A DNA stretch of 64,000 nucleotides, taken from Hedera helix. Lineage: Eukaryota; Streptophyta; Magnoliopsida; Apiales; Araliaceae. Of this stretch, positions 24,263 through 36,044 are shown piece by piece (the first letter of the stretch is position 1; each line of letters opens with the position of its first letter). A program made the translations under genes and the position numbers. Where the stretch lies: contig OX359270.1 of assembly GCA_947179155.2 (NCBI GenBank), positions 6,832,077 to 6,896,076 of the forward strand, given 5' to 3'. Below the pieces are notes generated by a model. The model saw nothing but the letters and a program-made list of their open reading frames with translations, made no database searches and was not told the origin of the DNA.

Positions 24263-25735
24263 CTATGACATGTGGGATATATATGTATATTTATGTAGGA
24301 AAACTAAATCAAAAATTGGTTAGAAATAGGGGTGTGGCCGGCACATGGGGAACCCACTAAAGGTAGAGTGTGAACTTCATATGGCTTGCAAAATCTTGTA
24401 AAGGACTTAGTTGTTGAGCAACTCCTACCAACCTTAGTCTTTTATGTAAGTAAAATCCCTAAAATCTAGTTTGTTGGTGCCTTGAAGATAAGATGATAGG
24501 ATGAGTTGGGTAGATTATATAGACTTATATGAAGTCTATGTATAACTTTGGGAGTAGTATAAATAAGAACCTTCACTAATAAGGCTAAGCTTGTTAGTCA
24601 TTTTACTAGGTTTACAAGAAAATTCTAGAGAAAGTTCTTTGAGAGAAAAGAGTAAAGAAAGAGTGTGAGAGCTTGAGAATTGATAACATCTAGCTCAAGA
24701 ATGAGTCTTTTGTGTTGGTGATCAAGTATTCAAGGTGGAGGCTCTAACTCATTTCTTGTCTAGAAGGAAGAAAGTTAGAAAAACCATAAGGTTGAAAAGT
24801 TTTCTACCCCTTTGTCTTTTCATTTCTATGGTTAAAATTTACATTAAAATATTTTGCTATGGTTAGTTGTGAGAGATAACTTATGTGATGGAAACCATAA
24901 AGAGTTTCGAAGGTATAAGGATGGATAAATGAAGGAGAATATATGTTTTATATGAGATCTAGGTGTATTAGGTAATGTTTTTACATATTAAGTATTTTTT
25001 ATGGTTAAAAAGTATTTTTAAATGGTGAAAACCTATTTTTAAAAGATATATGAGCTTAGTACTCAATCTTGGTGTAGATCTTAGGTCTATATGGTTATTT
25101 GATGTATTATGTGGTCATGTATGCAAAAATGTTTAAGAAAATATGTGTATGCATCTTTACCGTTAAAACCCTAACTTGCTATGTGCTAGAAATGGTTGTA
25201 GTTTGATATGTACAAGTTGGTTATTTGATTTTTTTGACTATAGTGTTAGCTCTATGAGTTATAAAGATAATTCAACTTGAATCAATCAAAAATATGAAAA
25301 AATAAGGAGGTTATGAAACTTGTCGCAAAATATGTCATTTTTAAAACTCTAGGCGATCGATCCTAATTTTTGCATCAAAAACGATTTCGAAAAAGTGATT
25401 GATCCATGAAATATTGTATATTATTAAGTTACGAAGCTAACAAAATTAATTTGAAGTCATTTGGACATGTATTGAAGATTTTATACAAGTTCGAACCAAA
25501 GTAGCAAAATTATAAAATTGAAAAAATTAACAAAAGTATTCTACTAGTGGGCGCGACAGTGCCGGTTTGTTGTACAAAATCGGGCATTGTAGCTCCTGGC
25601 CGGAATTATTATTATTATTATTTATATTTTATTTTCATTCAGGTCAAGTCAGATTCTATAAAACGGGTTGGGTCAGATCTTTTGAGAAGAAAATGGGTCA
25701 AAAAATGTAATTTAATATTTGACCAAAATTAAATA

Positions 25736-26125
25736 ATTAAAATATTATTAAATGAATAATAATATTAGTAATGGTATAAAATATTATTAAATGATTAATA
25801 ATCTTAGAAAATCAATAAAATATTATTAAATAATTAATAATATTAAAAAACTAATAAAACATTATTAAATGATTAACAATGTTAAAAAATTAATAAAATA
25901 TTATTAAATGATTAATAATGTTAGAAAATTAATAAAATATTATTAAATAATTAATAATGTTAGAAAAGTAATAAAATATTATTAAATGATTAATAATATT
26001 ATGAAATTAATAAAATATTATTAAATAATTAATAATATTAAAAAAATAATATAATATTATTAAATGATTAATAATATTAGTAAATGAATAAAATATTATT
26101 AAATAATTAATAATATTTGAAAGTG
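25736..26125. repeat. AT-rich tandem array, about 40-bp unit, around ten copies
   Basis: Repeated unit of the form AAAATATTATTAAATGATTA followed by ATAATATTAG and AAAATTAAT. Copies vary by single bases and short indels. It lies near the 3' end of the LTR, the same relative place as the tandem arrays in the LTR at 1-4311. Confidence 0.8.
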
Positions 26126-26349
26126 AGTTAAATATTAGAAAGTGAGTTATAAATCTTTTTTGAACTCTTAAGATATATAATGGTTATGTAAAGGTTAAAA
26201 GACCTTGACATTTGTATTACCTTTTAGAAGGAACATTTATGTATTATTCCGCTAAGTTAATGAAAATTATGTTTTAGATGTCATTTATGTATTAGATCGT
26301 GATCATTAAACTCGAGGTTATGAAACCCGAATTTGGGGATATCACAGGT

Positions 26350-26362
26350 TGGTTTCAGAGTC
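26350..26362 (+). other. Primer binding site, initiator tRNA-Met type
   Basis: TGGTTTCAGAGTC, four bases after the LTR end CA. The canonical plant sequence is TGGTATCAGAGC, so two bases differ. A better match, TGGTATCAGAGC, is at 34148 in the nested element, whose following bases (AGGTTATAGACCTTAGG) resemble those here (AGGTTATAGAACTTTAGG). Confidence 0.75.
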
Positions 26363-26524
26363 GTAGGTTATAGAACTTTAGGTTGCAAAATCATAGGATA
26401 TAACCTTAGAAGAGTCAACTCATATAGAGTTTTAGGGGATGTATTTGGAGATTCATCAAGTCGAGTGGTAACACAACTAAATATACTTTCATTTATTCAA
26501 TGAATATATTCTATTACGGTACTG

Positions 26525-27313
26525 ATGTCGTTTTATTTGTGTGATTGTAGGATGTCTGAGATTGGACAGTCGAGTCACACTGTAGATGAGGACTTTATTG
26601 ATATCCATATGGATACAGCACAGCTGCTGGTAGTTGAACCTAGGGAAGATTCTGAATCAGCGCATGAGATGAGAGATAGAGAGGAGCCAGTCAGAGCTCG
26701 GGTGATGAGACCCTACAGTGAGGATGAGGCTGAGTCTTAAGAGGATGAGGAAGAGGAGCCAGCTGTGTATGTTGATAGCATGAGCACTACAGCCAGTGAC
26801 ATCATCGATGAGCTGACCACTAGGAGTGATGAGCTAGAGGCTAAGGTTCAGTAATTGAACGAAGAGAATCTAAACCACCAGCATATGGAGGATCAGTACA
26901 GGGCATTAGAATATTAGTTCTCTGGCAAGAACACTGAGCTGAATGATCAAGTAGCTGACTTGGAGGAGCAGGTTCAGGAGTACATAGACTCTGTGGGGCA
27001 TATTGGGGCATTGACCCATCAATTAGTGGATCAGGATGCAGAATTAAAGCCTAAGTTAGCAGAAACTGAGTTAAAAGTTCAATAGGTACAGGCTGAGAAG
27101 GCAGCTATCAGAATCTACTGGCAGGAGGCGATAGAGGATAAGATAGAAATGGAAGTGTAGAAAGATGTTGCACATGGACAATTACTCGAGCTGAAGGATG
27201 AGGTTCGAGAGAAGAATGTGAGGCTGGATAGGGAAACATATGCCTATCGATCTTCACATGGTAGATTTTATAGGAGGGTCAGTCCAGGCATACCATTAGT
27301 TGGAGCTTGGTAA
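26525..27313 (+). pseudogene. Additional acidic coiled-coil ORF between PBS and gag, broken by stops
   Basis: One frame runs from ATG 26525 (or 26552) to TAA 27311-27313, about 254-262 codons. Five internal stops interrupt it: 26738, 26852, 26915, 27083 and 27158, all TAA or TAG, with no frameshift. The product is very rich in Glu, Asp, Gln and Leu. After an acidic N-terminal part (PYSEDEAES, EDEEEEPAVY), residues from about 90 on show Leu-spaced heptads such as LNDQVADLEEQVQEYID, consistent with a long coiled coil. The end (RSSHGRFYRRVSPGIPLVG) is basic. Just before ATG 26552 lies TTGTGTGATTGTAG, a good 3' splice-site match. Function unknown; I do not recognise the family. Extra ORFs before gag are known in Ogre/Retand-type elements; I do not recall this one in Tekay-like elements. 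Confidence 0.65.
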
Positions 27314-27732
27314 TGGCCATTGGGGATGAGGAATATGATGACGCTATGCGTCGTGGGATGTGTTGCTAGTAGTTATAGCTGTTAGTTATATTTTTTATGA
27401 GGTATGTAAATAGATGTTGTAAAACCCAACTTTTATTTATGATAGTGGGTTAGTATGATGTAAATCCCAACTCTAGAAGTTTAAGGGATATGTTTATAAT
27501 AGATCCCATCTTTTGTAGCCTTTTAGGGATAGAGACATTTATAGCAGTATGCTCTGGTTGTAAAGTGCACTGCACTACTTTGTGGCATATGAATATAGAT
27601 GCAGTTATGATTAAGATAATGTGTTTTAATTGATTAAAATCTTACCTTTAATCTTAAATTTTTAAAAATATAAAAGAATAAATTTAATAATAATAGTAAT
27701 AATCTAAAATTTTCTTTCCTTTTAAAAAAAAA

Positions 27733-28790
27733 ATGCCGCTACGTAGACAACCACCAAGAAATCCAAGAATAGAGGAGTCAGTTAATAACGACGAATAAGG
27801 TCATGTAGACCCAATGCAGAACTTCGTCGATATGTTAGCTGAAACAATGCAGAATCGACATCCAGTAATAGGAAATTCGTCGCAGAATCAGTTGACGAAT
27901 TTTAAGGATTTTAAAGTTGTGGGACCGCCAAAATTCAAGGGAACCATAAACCCAATTGAAGCCCAATCATGGCTGAAAAAGATAGAGAATGCATTTTTTA
28001 TTGCTCGAGTTGTGGAGGAGCAAAAGACGAATTTTGCTACCTACATGATAAAAGGAGAGGCAAATTTATAGTAGGAAGCTAACCAGAGAAGGGCTGGAGA
28101 AGGGGTTGTATCATGGACGAGGTTGAAGAAAATATTCAATGAGAATTATTTTTCAAAGAGTATGCAAAGTAGGATGAAAGTAAGATTTAATGAGTTGGCC
28201 AGGTTCACTTCGCATCAAAGGACACGAAGGAACGCAAGGCATGACAGTTCCAGAATGGATTGAAGTCGTGGATATTCAATAAGGTGGCAGTACTGCAGGT
28301 TGATTCATTCTCAACTTTACTAGAGAAACCAATAATTGCTGAAGGGAAAAATGAAACTTTATCAAGGTATAACTAGGAAAGAAACAAGAAAAGGAATGAT
28401 AGGGGAAACAAGAACAGCAATAGTGGTGGCAACAGCAACAACAAACGTAAGTGGGACAACAACAATGACAAGAACTCTGGGAGTCAACAAATGAATTTTC
28501 AGAAGAATAAGGCATGTAGCAAATGCGGTAAGAATCACACGAGAGAATGCATGAAGGGGAAGAATGTCTGTTATAATTGCGGACAGAAGGGACACATCGC
28601 TCCAAAGTGTACCCAACCAAAGAAGAGGGGATGTTATTCATACGGAGCAGCAGATCAAGACATAAAGGATTGCCCAAAGAAGAAGAATGAGGGAGGAAGT
28701 GGCAACAAAGGCAGCATCAACAGACTTACTATCGGAGGACCAGTGCAACTGAATAAGCCGACAACACGGACTTTCAATATGACGGTGTAA
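27733..28790 (+). pseudogene. Chromovirus-like gag with zinc knuckles, broken
   Basis: ATG 27733 (MPLRRQPPRNPR) opens a frame with a stop at 27796. Next comes FVDMLAETMQNRHP, then the gag core: PPKFKGTINPIEAQSWLKKI and, after TAG TAG at 28069-28074 where Trp-Trp is usual, RRAGEGVVSWTRLKKIFNEN. A frameshift near 28210-28490 leads to the nucleocapsid part (28491-28790), with CSKCGKNHTREC, an intact CYNCGQKGHIAPKC and a degenerate third knuckle in which Cys and His are lost (CYSYGAADQDIKDC). Capsid and RNA-binding protein of the element; non-functional here. Confidence 0.82.
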
Positions 28791-28890
28791 GATGGCGTGG
28801 AGTCAAAAGACGTGGTGTTAGGTATTATTCCGATCAATAATATAAATGCTTACGTATTATTTGATTTGGGTACAAATTTAGGGATTTAGG
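28791..28890 (+). pseudogene. Start of aspartic protease, truncated
   Basis: After gag the frame reads VLGIIPINNINAYVLFDLG, matching the Ty3/gypsy protease approach to its D-S/T-G site, with Leu in place of Ser/Thr. Similarity fades after 28890. The pol genes are missing from this copy. Confidence 0.5.
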
Positions 28891-29567
28891 TCTCCCTCTA
28901 CTAATTTCAATTCGTCGAAACAGAAAGCCCTGAGAAAATAAAAAATAAAAATATAAAGAAGTAGAGTCTCGATTTGACTATCTTGCCATGGATGGACACT
29001 TCTCAAAAATTGACTTCCTAATTGGGAGTGGTAGATATATGGGGTAGATTATTTAATTTGTTTTTAATTATGTTTTTAGTTCAATTGAGTTACATAATTG
29101 AATGGCAGACTTATTTGATGCACTCGCAAGACAAACATTGACAAATTAAAAATATAGGACAAATTATGAAAGCAGAGCTTCACGGTATTTGGTTGCTGAT
29201 TTTGTATGTGTTGCAGATCAATCCTTGAGCTAAGGAAGACTCAAATTAAAACGAAAAGAGGGAGGTTTGCGTGGCGTTTTCCTCTTCACTAGACGAATCC
29301 TAATAATTAAATACTTACATGCCACTAAAAGTAGCAAGAAAATCTTATTTAATTTAAAAGTGAGATTAATATTATAATTACCCGAGCCGCTAGTAAGTTT
29401 TTTACTATTGCTACTTAAGAGTAGCGATAGACAATAAAAAACTGTCATTTTGGACTGTTAAATCTATCAATAGACGATGTAAGTTGTGTTTGTTAAAATA
29501 GTGTCCATAACAAATATTTATATATCACTACCTTATACATATATATAATATATATATATATATATAT
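28891..29567. other. Stretch without a gene; possible DNA-transposon relic
   Basis: No coding signal. At 29380-29530 there are small inverted words (AGTAGCGATAGACAA; TCTATCAATAGACGATG) and ATAGTGTCCATAACAAA, with a resemblance to 58610-58670 (ATAGTGTCTATAGCAAA). That style is seen near CACTA-like termini in plants, but I see no complete terminal repeats. An AT microsatellite at 29540-29567 precedes the Tat-like LTR. Confidence 0.4.
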
Positions 29568-29944
29568 TGTCAACGCCGAAAAAAGTCGTTTCGTTTTTTA
29601 ATAATTGCCCTTTCCAATTTTAGTCTTTGGATTAAGATGTGGTGATTTTTTGAAAAGGGTCGACTTGAGTGTCGACGGGGTTTGAAAGGTCGATTTTATG
29701 ATGAGCCAATTGACCAGAGTCGCCAGTTGGTATATTTGAAATGGATGTACCAACTCATCCGAATTTTATTTTCGTAATCGCTGGCTCATGTATGACTCTG
29801 AATTAATTGGTCTACGAACCAAGATTCATAGAGTTCGGGGGCTTGCTTAAGCGAGGGGAAGGTGTTAGGCACCCCCCGACTTCCGTGAAAATACGGTTAC
29901 CGCAATCTTGATGTTTTCCTATCCCTTTTTTAAAATCCTAAAAC

Positions 29945-29961
29945 ATGTGTGTGTGTGTGTG
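29945..29961. repeat. (GT)n tract at the nested insertion point (left half)
   Basis: Short GT run; it continues at 40245-40274 after the nested element. The element therefore inserted in a GT microsatellite, and the 5-bp duplication GTGTG is seen on both sides. Confidence 0.8.
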
Positions 29962-32900
29962 TGACACCCCAGGATTTTACAGAAATTTTAAATAAGGATT
30001 ATTGATAATTAAGTGAAGGTTATAAAACAAAACCTAGTTAAAATGATTAAATGAGATTATTTTGTGATTAAATTGATTTAGTAAGTGATAAATGTGATAG
30101 ATGTGACCTGTGTGGTTGAAATGGTACAGATGGATCTGTTGGAGATTTGAAGTGTCTGAGAGACCTGAGATATGATGGAATAAGAAATGAATATGAACTT
30201 TGACGATCAAATGGAAGTATAAAGGATTAAGGATGAATGAATCGATGGTAATGCCAACGTTAAGGCAAATTAAAGGAAATTATTGTAAGACACGATATTA
30301 TGTGTCAGCAGGGTTATAGATTTAATACAGGTACATGTGTATATGCATATGTGATTGATTATAGAAAGCTAGAGAATATTGGAAATGAGGAAATAGAATG
30401 TAAATTGATCGTAAGTTATGAGAATTAATAATGAGATTAAGAAATGGGCATAGAGAGGCGAGGGGTCAGAAATGTAACGCTAAGATAAGGCCGTATGTGC
30501 AAAAAGGAGTAACCGTTTAACTTAACTGACATATTAGGAATTTACGGGATATTAAAGGAATGACACATGGATATTTGAAAATTATTATGAAATTATATTA
30601 ATTGATGGTTATAAGATAATCGATAATTCGATTTCTGAATACAGAAAGTAATACCCTGTGAGTGTGTAGAAAGAATATAGATTTCAAATATGATGTAATT
30701 AGCACATGTGTGTTGTGTAAATAAGTGAATGGATGTTAACGTCATAATTATGATATTATGAGTATTAAAGGAATTAAGGACGATGAATTTGGTAATCCGG
30801 TCAAGGTTTGCTTCTCGAGGAAGCGGCTTATGGGAAAAGATGAACAATTAGAATGTATTGAGATGTTAGAAATTTAATTTGATTAGATAAGGAACCGAGA
30901 AGGTTTGAAAATGAAATAATATGCAATTGTGGCAAATATTACAAGTTAATGAGTTATTAAAGGAATTCAAGTTTTCAAGTGTGACAAGTAATTTGGGACA
31001 AGCCAAGTATGGACATTATTTGATGAAGGAATAAAATCAAGTATGATGAAACGAATTTGGATCAAAAAGGATTTGATTTGGACAAGAAATGAGCAAAGAA
31101 TGAATTAATGGGGGAAAATGTAAGAAAGTCTAGTTATGAGGGGGAAAATTGCAAGAAATGAAAGTTTAGTCAATTTGATAAATTACCAAAATGCCCCTCA
31201 ATTGTCCTAAAGGGGTAAAATGACCAAAATACCCTTGATAATTTGGATAATGACTTATATGTCCCAAGTGGTGAAATGACAAGAATGCCCTTCACTTGTT
31301 ATGTGAAATGACCAAAACGCCCTTGGATGAGTTAACTATGGTTATGTCACCTAACTAGCTTAGTTAAGGCCTTAATAATTATCCAAAGCTAGCAAATCTT
31401 CCTCATTTTCGTGTAAGTGCTGAGAATGATATGCCCTAAGAGAGAGAATGGGAGTGAAAGCCATGGAAGAGAGAAAAAGAGCTTGAAATCATGAGCTAGA
31501 AAGCTTGGTTGGTCTTGGAGCAAGAAGAAAACAAAAATCTCTCATCATGACAAAGCTATCTATGCAAAGAAGTTGGACATTCAAGAAGGTATAAAAGTTT
31601 TACAACTTTGAAACTTTAAGTTGTGTATGTTAAAAGCATGTATTTGTGGTTAAGGATATGAGTTATGTAAGAAAAGGTGGCTAAAATTGGAAGTTCATGA
31701 TTGAACCTTAATATATAAGGTTGTACATGTGTATATGAGGATTATGTGGTTGATAGGTAGTTTGATGATGTCTAGAGAGATAGAGATAATGATTTATGAA
31801 GAATCATGTGCTTGTTTAAGCTTGAAACCATGATTTAAAGAAGCAAATGTGTTTAATATGGTTGGTTTTGATAAAAACCTAGTTTGAAGTGTTGAACATG
31901 TTGGATTTATGCATAATATTTTGTTTAATAGCATATAAAATGCTTGAAAGGTCCAAAAGTATGATTTGTTAAGTAAAAGATTGAATACTAGGCTATACTT
32001 TGCGTATAGATTTCGTAATAATCTGTAAAGTGCACTTGGATGTACATATGGAGGTTATAAAGACTTATAAAGTCATTAAATGTGTGTGTGGTTACTTATG
32101 TGGGGTGTTGAGTTTAAAGAGTCAAGTAAGGTTAAGTTTTGGAAATGGAAATTTTGACAAAGTTAAGAAAAAATCCAACTTATAGGTGATTTTTGGCAAT
32201 TTCAAGGATTTGAAGGTAAAATGAAATCAAATGAGTCATTTTTATGATAATACATGTGTTTAAGTTGATTTGGTAATCAACGGAATCAAATTTGAATGAA
32301 TTGGCGATTCGAACGATCGGAATCGATCGTTTCGATTCGAAACGGATTTTTACGGACAATTATCGCCTCGTGCGAAGTTTTATCGTTTTGAAAGTTGGAA
32401 CATGTCATATATAAGCTATGTGAACTATGTCAAGTGTTGGAATTGAGTTTTGAAGCAATTGGCCAAAAATCACAAAGTTGCAAAAGTAGAGTTTTAAAAT
32501 TCTGAAAAAAATTCTAAGCCTGGAAACGTGTTGAACAGCCCTCCTAGGGGCTAGTGTATCTCTATTTTTAAGAAGCCAAATGAGTCAAGTAGTATTTTTG
32601 TAAAATACTAGGTAGTAAGGTCTAGATGTGGTCCAAATTTCAGCTCAATTGGAGTTAAGATGAAGAAATTAAAAATCGGCAAAGTTAGTGCAAAAATCAG
32701 ATTTCCAGATTTTGAACATGGCGCCCCCGCGCCATGTTTTGTACTAAAAGTGGCGCCCCGGCGCCATGTTACTGTTCATCGACCGAGAAGATTTCGCGGC
32801 CAGCGAGCTCTGGCGGCGCCGGGGCGGAGTTACTGTTCATTTGAAAAAATTTTAAGCTTCCGAAATGCTATATTTTGATATGGAATGATAAAGATGAGTT

Positions 32901-34144
32901 ATGCAAGCCCTAAATAGATAAAGAATGATCAAAATAAAGGATGTTAAGGTATAATGGAATGACAAATGGAAGAACATAACATGCCTAAAGTTAACCCAAA
33001 CCATGATTTAATATTATGAAAAGGTCGGGGGCAATGTGGGATGTATTACTAACCTACATAGGGTGTAATACATGAAATGTAATGTGATTAGAGATTAATG
33101 GTCAAGCGATTATGATCTAAGTTTGATAAGTCATATGAAATTATGATCCTGTATTAATGGATATAGGTTGTATATTTTCAGACAGCACTCAATGAAGCAA
33201 TCCAAGGCAAGAAGTGATGGAAAGGCTAAACGAGGCAATAGAGGTTAAGTAATAAATGCGGTACAGGCAAGTGTTTCAGACTTAAAAGTATTAATTGAAC
33301 TACGTGAATTATGTGATAGTTGAAATGGGCACTCTGTGCCACAACGTGATCTAACTGTTAAATGCAATACGTGATAATTGAACATAACATGGTAAAGTAA
33401 TAGAAGCATGATGCATATTATAAAATGTGAGCATGACAGGTGTTATCTGAATTACTTGCTGAGCCTATGTGCTCATTCTTGCTATGAACTAACGTTTCAG
33501 GTGAAGTACAAGAAGGCCGGAGGTTCCGGTGATGCTAAGGTAAAGAGTGTGAATGCATGGAGATGCGTGAAGAGATTTGAAATTGTATCTATGAGATATT
33601 CATGTAAAACAGATGTATGTAAATTTGTATATATGCAAGTTATGTAATAACCGATTTTAAATGTTAAACCTAGATGGTAGAAAGAACAGTATGATTTGCT
33701 AATTTGTGTTATCGGAGAATGAAAAAAAAAATGTATGTATGTATGGCATAGAGTTGTGTAAACAGGATATATATGTATATATGATGCAAATGTATGAATA
33801 CAGGAATATATAAACAGGGCCATATATAGATGAAACTATGGCGAAATTTTGTTACAAGTGATGAAATAATTATATATATGTATGTTTATAATAGGTCACA
33901 AACTATTAATGGGTGACTTAAGTTCTAATGAAAGGTAAATGAATGTTGCGATCCTGAGACAGGTAAGGATTATAAGATTAAGTTTTTTTTTAAAAAAAAA
34001 AAATAGGGACCAAATTACGGTCAATTAAAGTTAAAGGTTAAGTTTGATGCACGAAATTCCAGGTTAATATGAATTTAAAGTTAATGAATATGATTTCCAG
34101 AGATAATCGGATAATTAAATAAGGTCGGGATTACGGGATGTTAC
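29962..34144 (+). repeat. 5' LTR of the non-autonomous element
   Basis: Starts TGACACCCCAGGATTTTACA. Ends GGGATGTTAC with the expected last A apparently lost before the PBS. Contains three 'TGACCAAAA(T/C)(G/A)CCCTT' motifs (31178-31328), a GC-rich patch (32720-32830, GGCGCCCCGGCGCCATG) and the hairpin/acceptor module (33454-33500). Length 4183 bp. Confidence 0.93.
33454..33500 (+). other. Conserved LTR hairpin and acceptor-like module (copy 2)
   Basis: ACTTGCTGAGCCTATGTGCT then CATTCTTGCTA: TGAGC/GCTCA stem, 6-base loop, CTTGC after it, then AACTAACGTTTCAGGTG as a splice-acceptor-like end. It is repeated in the other LTR of this element at 39553-39599. Confidence 0.75.
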
Positions 34145-34147
34145 GGT

Positions 34148-34159
34148 TGGTATCAGAGC
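34148..34159 (+). other. Primer binding site, tRNA-Met type
   Basis: TGGTATCAGAGC, a perfect match to the usual plant initiator tRNA-Met PBS, three bases after the LTR. Confidence 0.93.
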
Positions 34160-36044
34160 AGACAGGTTATAGACCTTAGGTAGGAGTACCTTAGGCTATG
34201 ACCTTTGCGTAAAGAAAGGAAATAGAAAGGTATTGGACTCTAGATGAGTTGTGTAATAAAGAAATGAATTTTGGGAATTCAGGATTAAGAAATAGTAAAT
34301 GATATTTTAAGATAAGATATGAGAAAGGGCAAAAGAGCTATGAGATCATAGGCAATCAAATATTAAGGGACTTTTGAGAAGTTGTGAATTGCAAGACATG
34401 AATAAGGACTCGAGATGAGTTGTGAATTGTAAGATATGAGAAGGGACTCAAGGTGAGTCGTGAACAATAAAGTAAAGTGACTCTTAATGAGTTGTAAGAT
34501 GTGAATTGATAAAATTCATATCAGGTAAAGAAAATTGAGGAATGTTAGGGTATGCAGGATTTTTCATTGAAGACTCATGGTAGTGGCCGAGTGTGCACTT
34601 CCTCGGTATGGGACGGGGATTTGTACGTGCTTAGCTTCCTATCGTGATAATCAGTGGAGATCCAGCGTCACGGTAAGAAATGAGAAGAGTTAAGTAAGAA
34701 AGATTAAGATTAGTTGCGTGTTCTGAAAACCCAAGCGTATAGTAAGTTCGTGACTCATGATTATGTGGTGGAGCCCCTCAGCGAATGGGCGACTATAGCC
34801 TGACTAGGACAAGCTCCGTGAACCATATGATTGTCGTAAGTTCCTGAGCCCAAATGCGTGGCAAGTTTGATGAACAGGGTTGGGTTTAGAGTAGAGAACC
34901 ATAAGTTAAGAGATATAATTCTTAGATATTGGCTAAGATTAAGGATATATGAAGAAATAGAAGTATAAGAAAGAATTGAATGAATTAATGAAGTAAAGAA
35001 GAGATTATTAGGATTGGGTAGGCAATCCACTCTTCTAGCTATGCTAGACCATTCATGTTTTTTTTTTAAAATGTGTTTATTTCCGCACGTTGGTGCAGCA
35101 AAATGTTTTGTTCAAGTATCGAAAAATGATTTTTAAAATTCCGTGATTCATGGTCTATGTCAATTGATTCGGCTAGACAAAGTTATTTTGAAAATTTCAA
35201 AATGTAATCATAAAAGTCATTGTCACACTATTGATTATGGTGTAAAATGATAATATGGCGGAATTATCAACGTACTTCTATGACGGTACGGTATTAAGAG
35301 GTCTTAAATGACTGAATTCTCAACGTACTGTTAAGATAGTGCGGTATTATGAAGCCTTTAAAAGGATTTTCTTGGATTCAAGTTTTGAGCTAATGATAAT
35401 ATTTTTGAAAAGTTTTAAGTTTTCGAAGAATGAACAGTTTAATGATGAGGGTCTATACCATTTGTTTCGGTTAGACCGTTTTGAAAAAGCAATGAACAAT
35501 TTTTTTTTTTTTTTAAATCCAGATAATGGATAAAACAAATGTTTTTAAAGTCTGAGGTGAACAACCCTGAAAAGGGATATGTTATATGGGTTGGTTAACA
35601 TGGTTCAGCCCAAAAGAAAAAGTAAAAAGGGTACAATAGGCTGATCACCTAGTGTACTAAATATGGTAGTTTCTAGTCTCTGTGACTGGTAAACAGGCCA
35701 ACAGCAAATTAATGGCGTGGTTGCGTCGTGATTCAGGTTCATTGGTCTTTATTGACCCCTCAGCAAAAGAATCAATTTTGTTTTAAACGCAAAAGTTTTA
35801 CGTTTTAAAGGAAAATCTACTCTTATTTATTCATACTACTTCACAGTTGTTGAATAATTGTGAAGATTCCTGAAAGACATTCCAATATTCTGGAATGAAT
35901 GTTAGAAAGGGGTAAGATGGGTAGAGATATGAGAGAATTTAAAGGTTAGTGAAAATGTAGTTATGTTAAATGAATGGAAAGAGATGTATGTTGCAAATGA
36001 GCATGATATGAGTATACAGCAAATTTCGAGGACGAAATTTTTGT
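34160..36044 (+). other. Non-coding internal region of the LARD-like element
   Basis: No protein similarity in any frame. It begins AGACAGGTTATAGACCTTAG, as in coding relatives. 34225-34500 holds about five degenerate copies of a GACTC-nn-GATGAGTTGTGAAT unit. 35250-35360 holds two copies of a unit with TCAACGTACT and (G/C)GGTATTA. A passage with ACTTCCTCGGTATGGGACGG lies near 34600. The rest is AT-rich with poly-T runs. It may carry packaging or dimerisation signals. Confidence 0.7.

Larger units (their letters stand above)
23632..26346 (+). repeat. 5' LTR of the chromovirus-like element
   Basis: Starts TGTAATGACCACAAATTT and ends GGGGATATCACA, followed directly by the PBS, which fixes the right end. 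Length 2715 bp. It contains a (TA)n tract near 24226-24260, a GC-rich patch near 25547-25600 and an AT-rich tandem array (25736-26125). No second LTR is seen, so the left edge rests on the TG start and the end of the preceding 55-bp repeat. Confidence 0.7.
23632..28890 (+). mobile_element. Ty3/gypsy chromovirus-like element, 3' truncated
   Basis: In order: 5' LTR (23632-26346), PBS (26350-26362), an extra reading frame (26525-27313), gag with zinc knuckles (27733-28790) and the start of the protease (about 28800-28890). After that the similarity stops and no RT, integrase or 3' LTR follows before the Tat-like LTR at 29568. The gag text and tRNA-Met-type PBS fit the Tekay/Del group, which is my inference. 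Confidence 0.75.

Noticed and set aside
32660..32878. 72-residue frame over the GC-rich patch of the LARD LTR (also 38759-38977)
   Set aside because: Basic, proline/arginine-rich product of a GC-rich non-coding island. No start context or relatives.
33497..33823. 108-residue frame repeated in both LARD LTRs (also 39596-39922)
   Set aside because: Duplicated only because the LTRs are identical. No domain; antisense to the hairpin module region.
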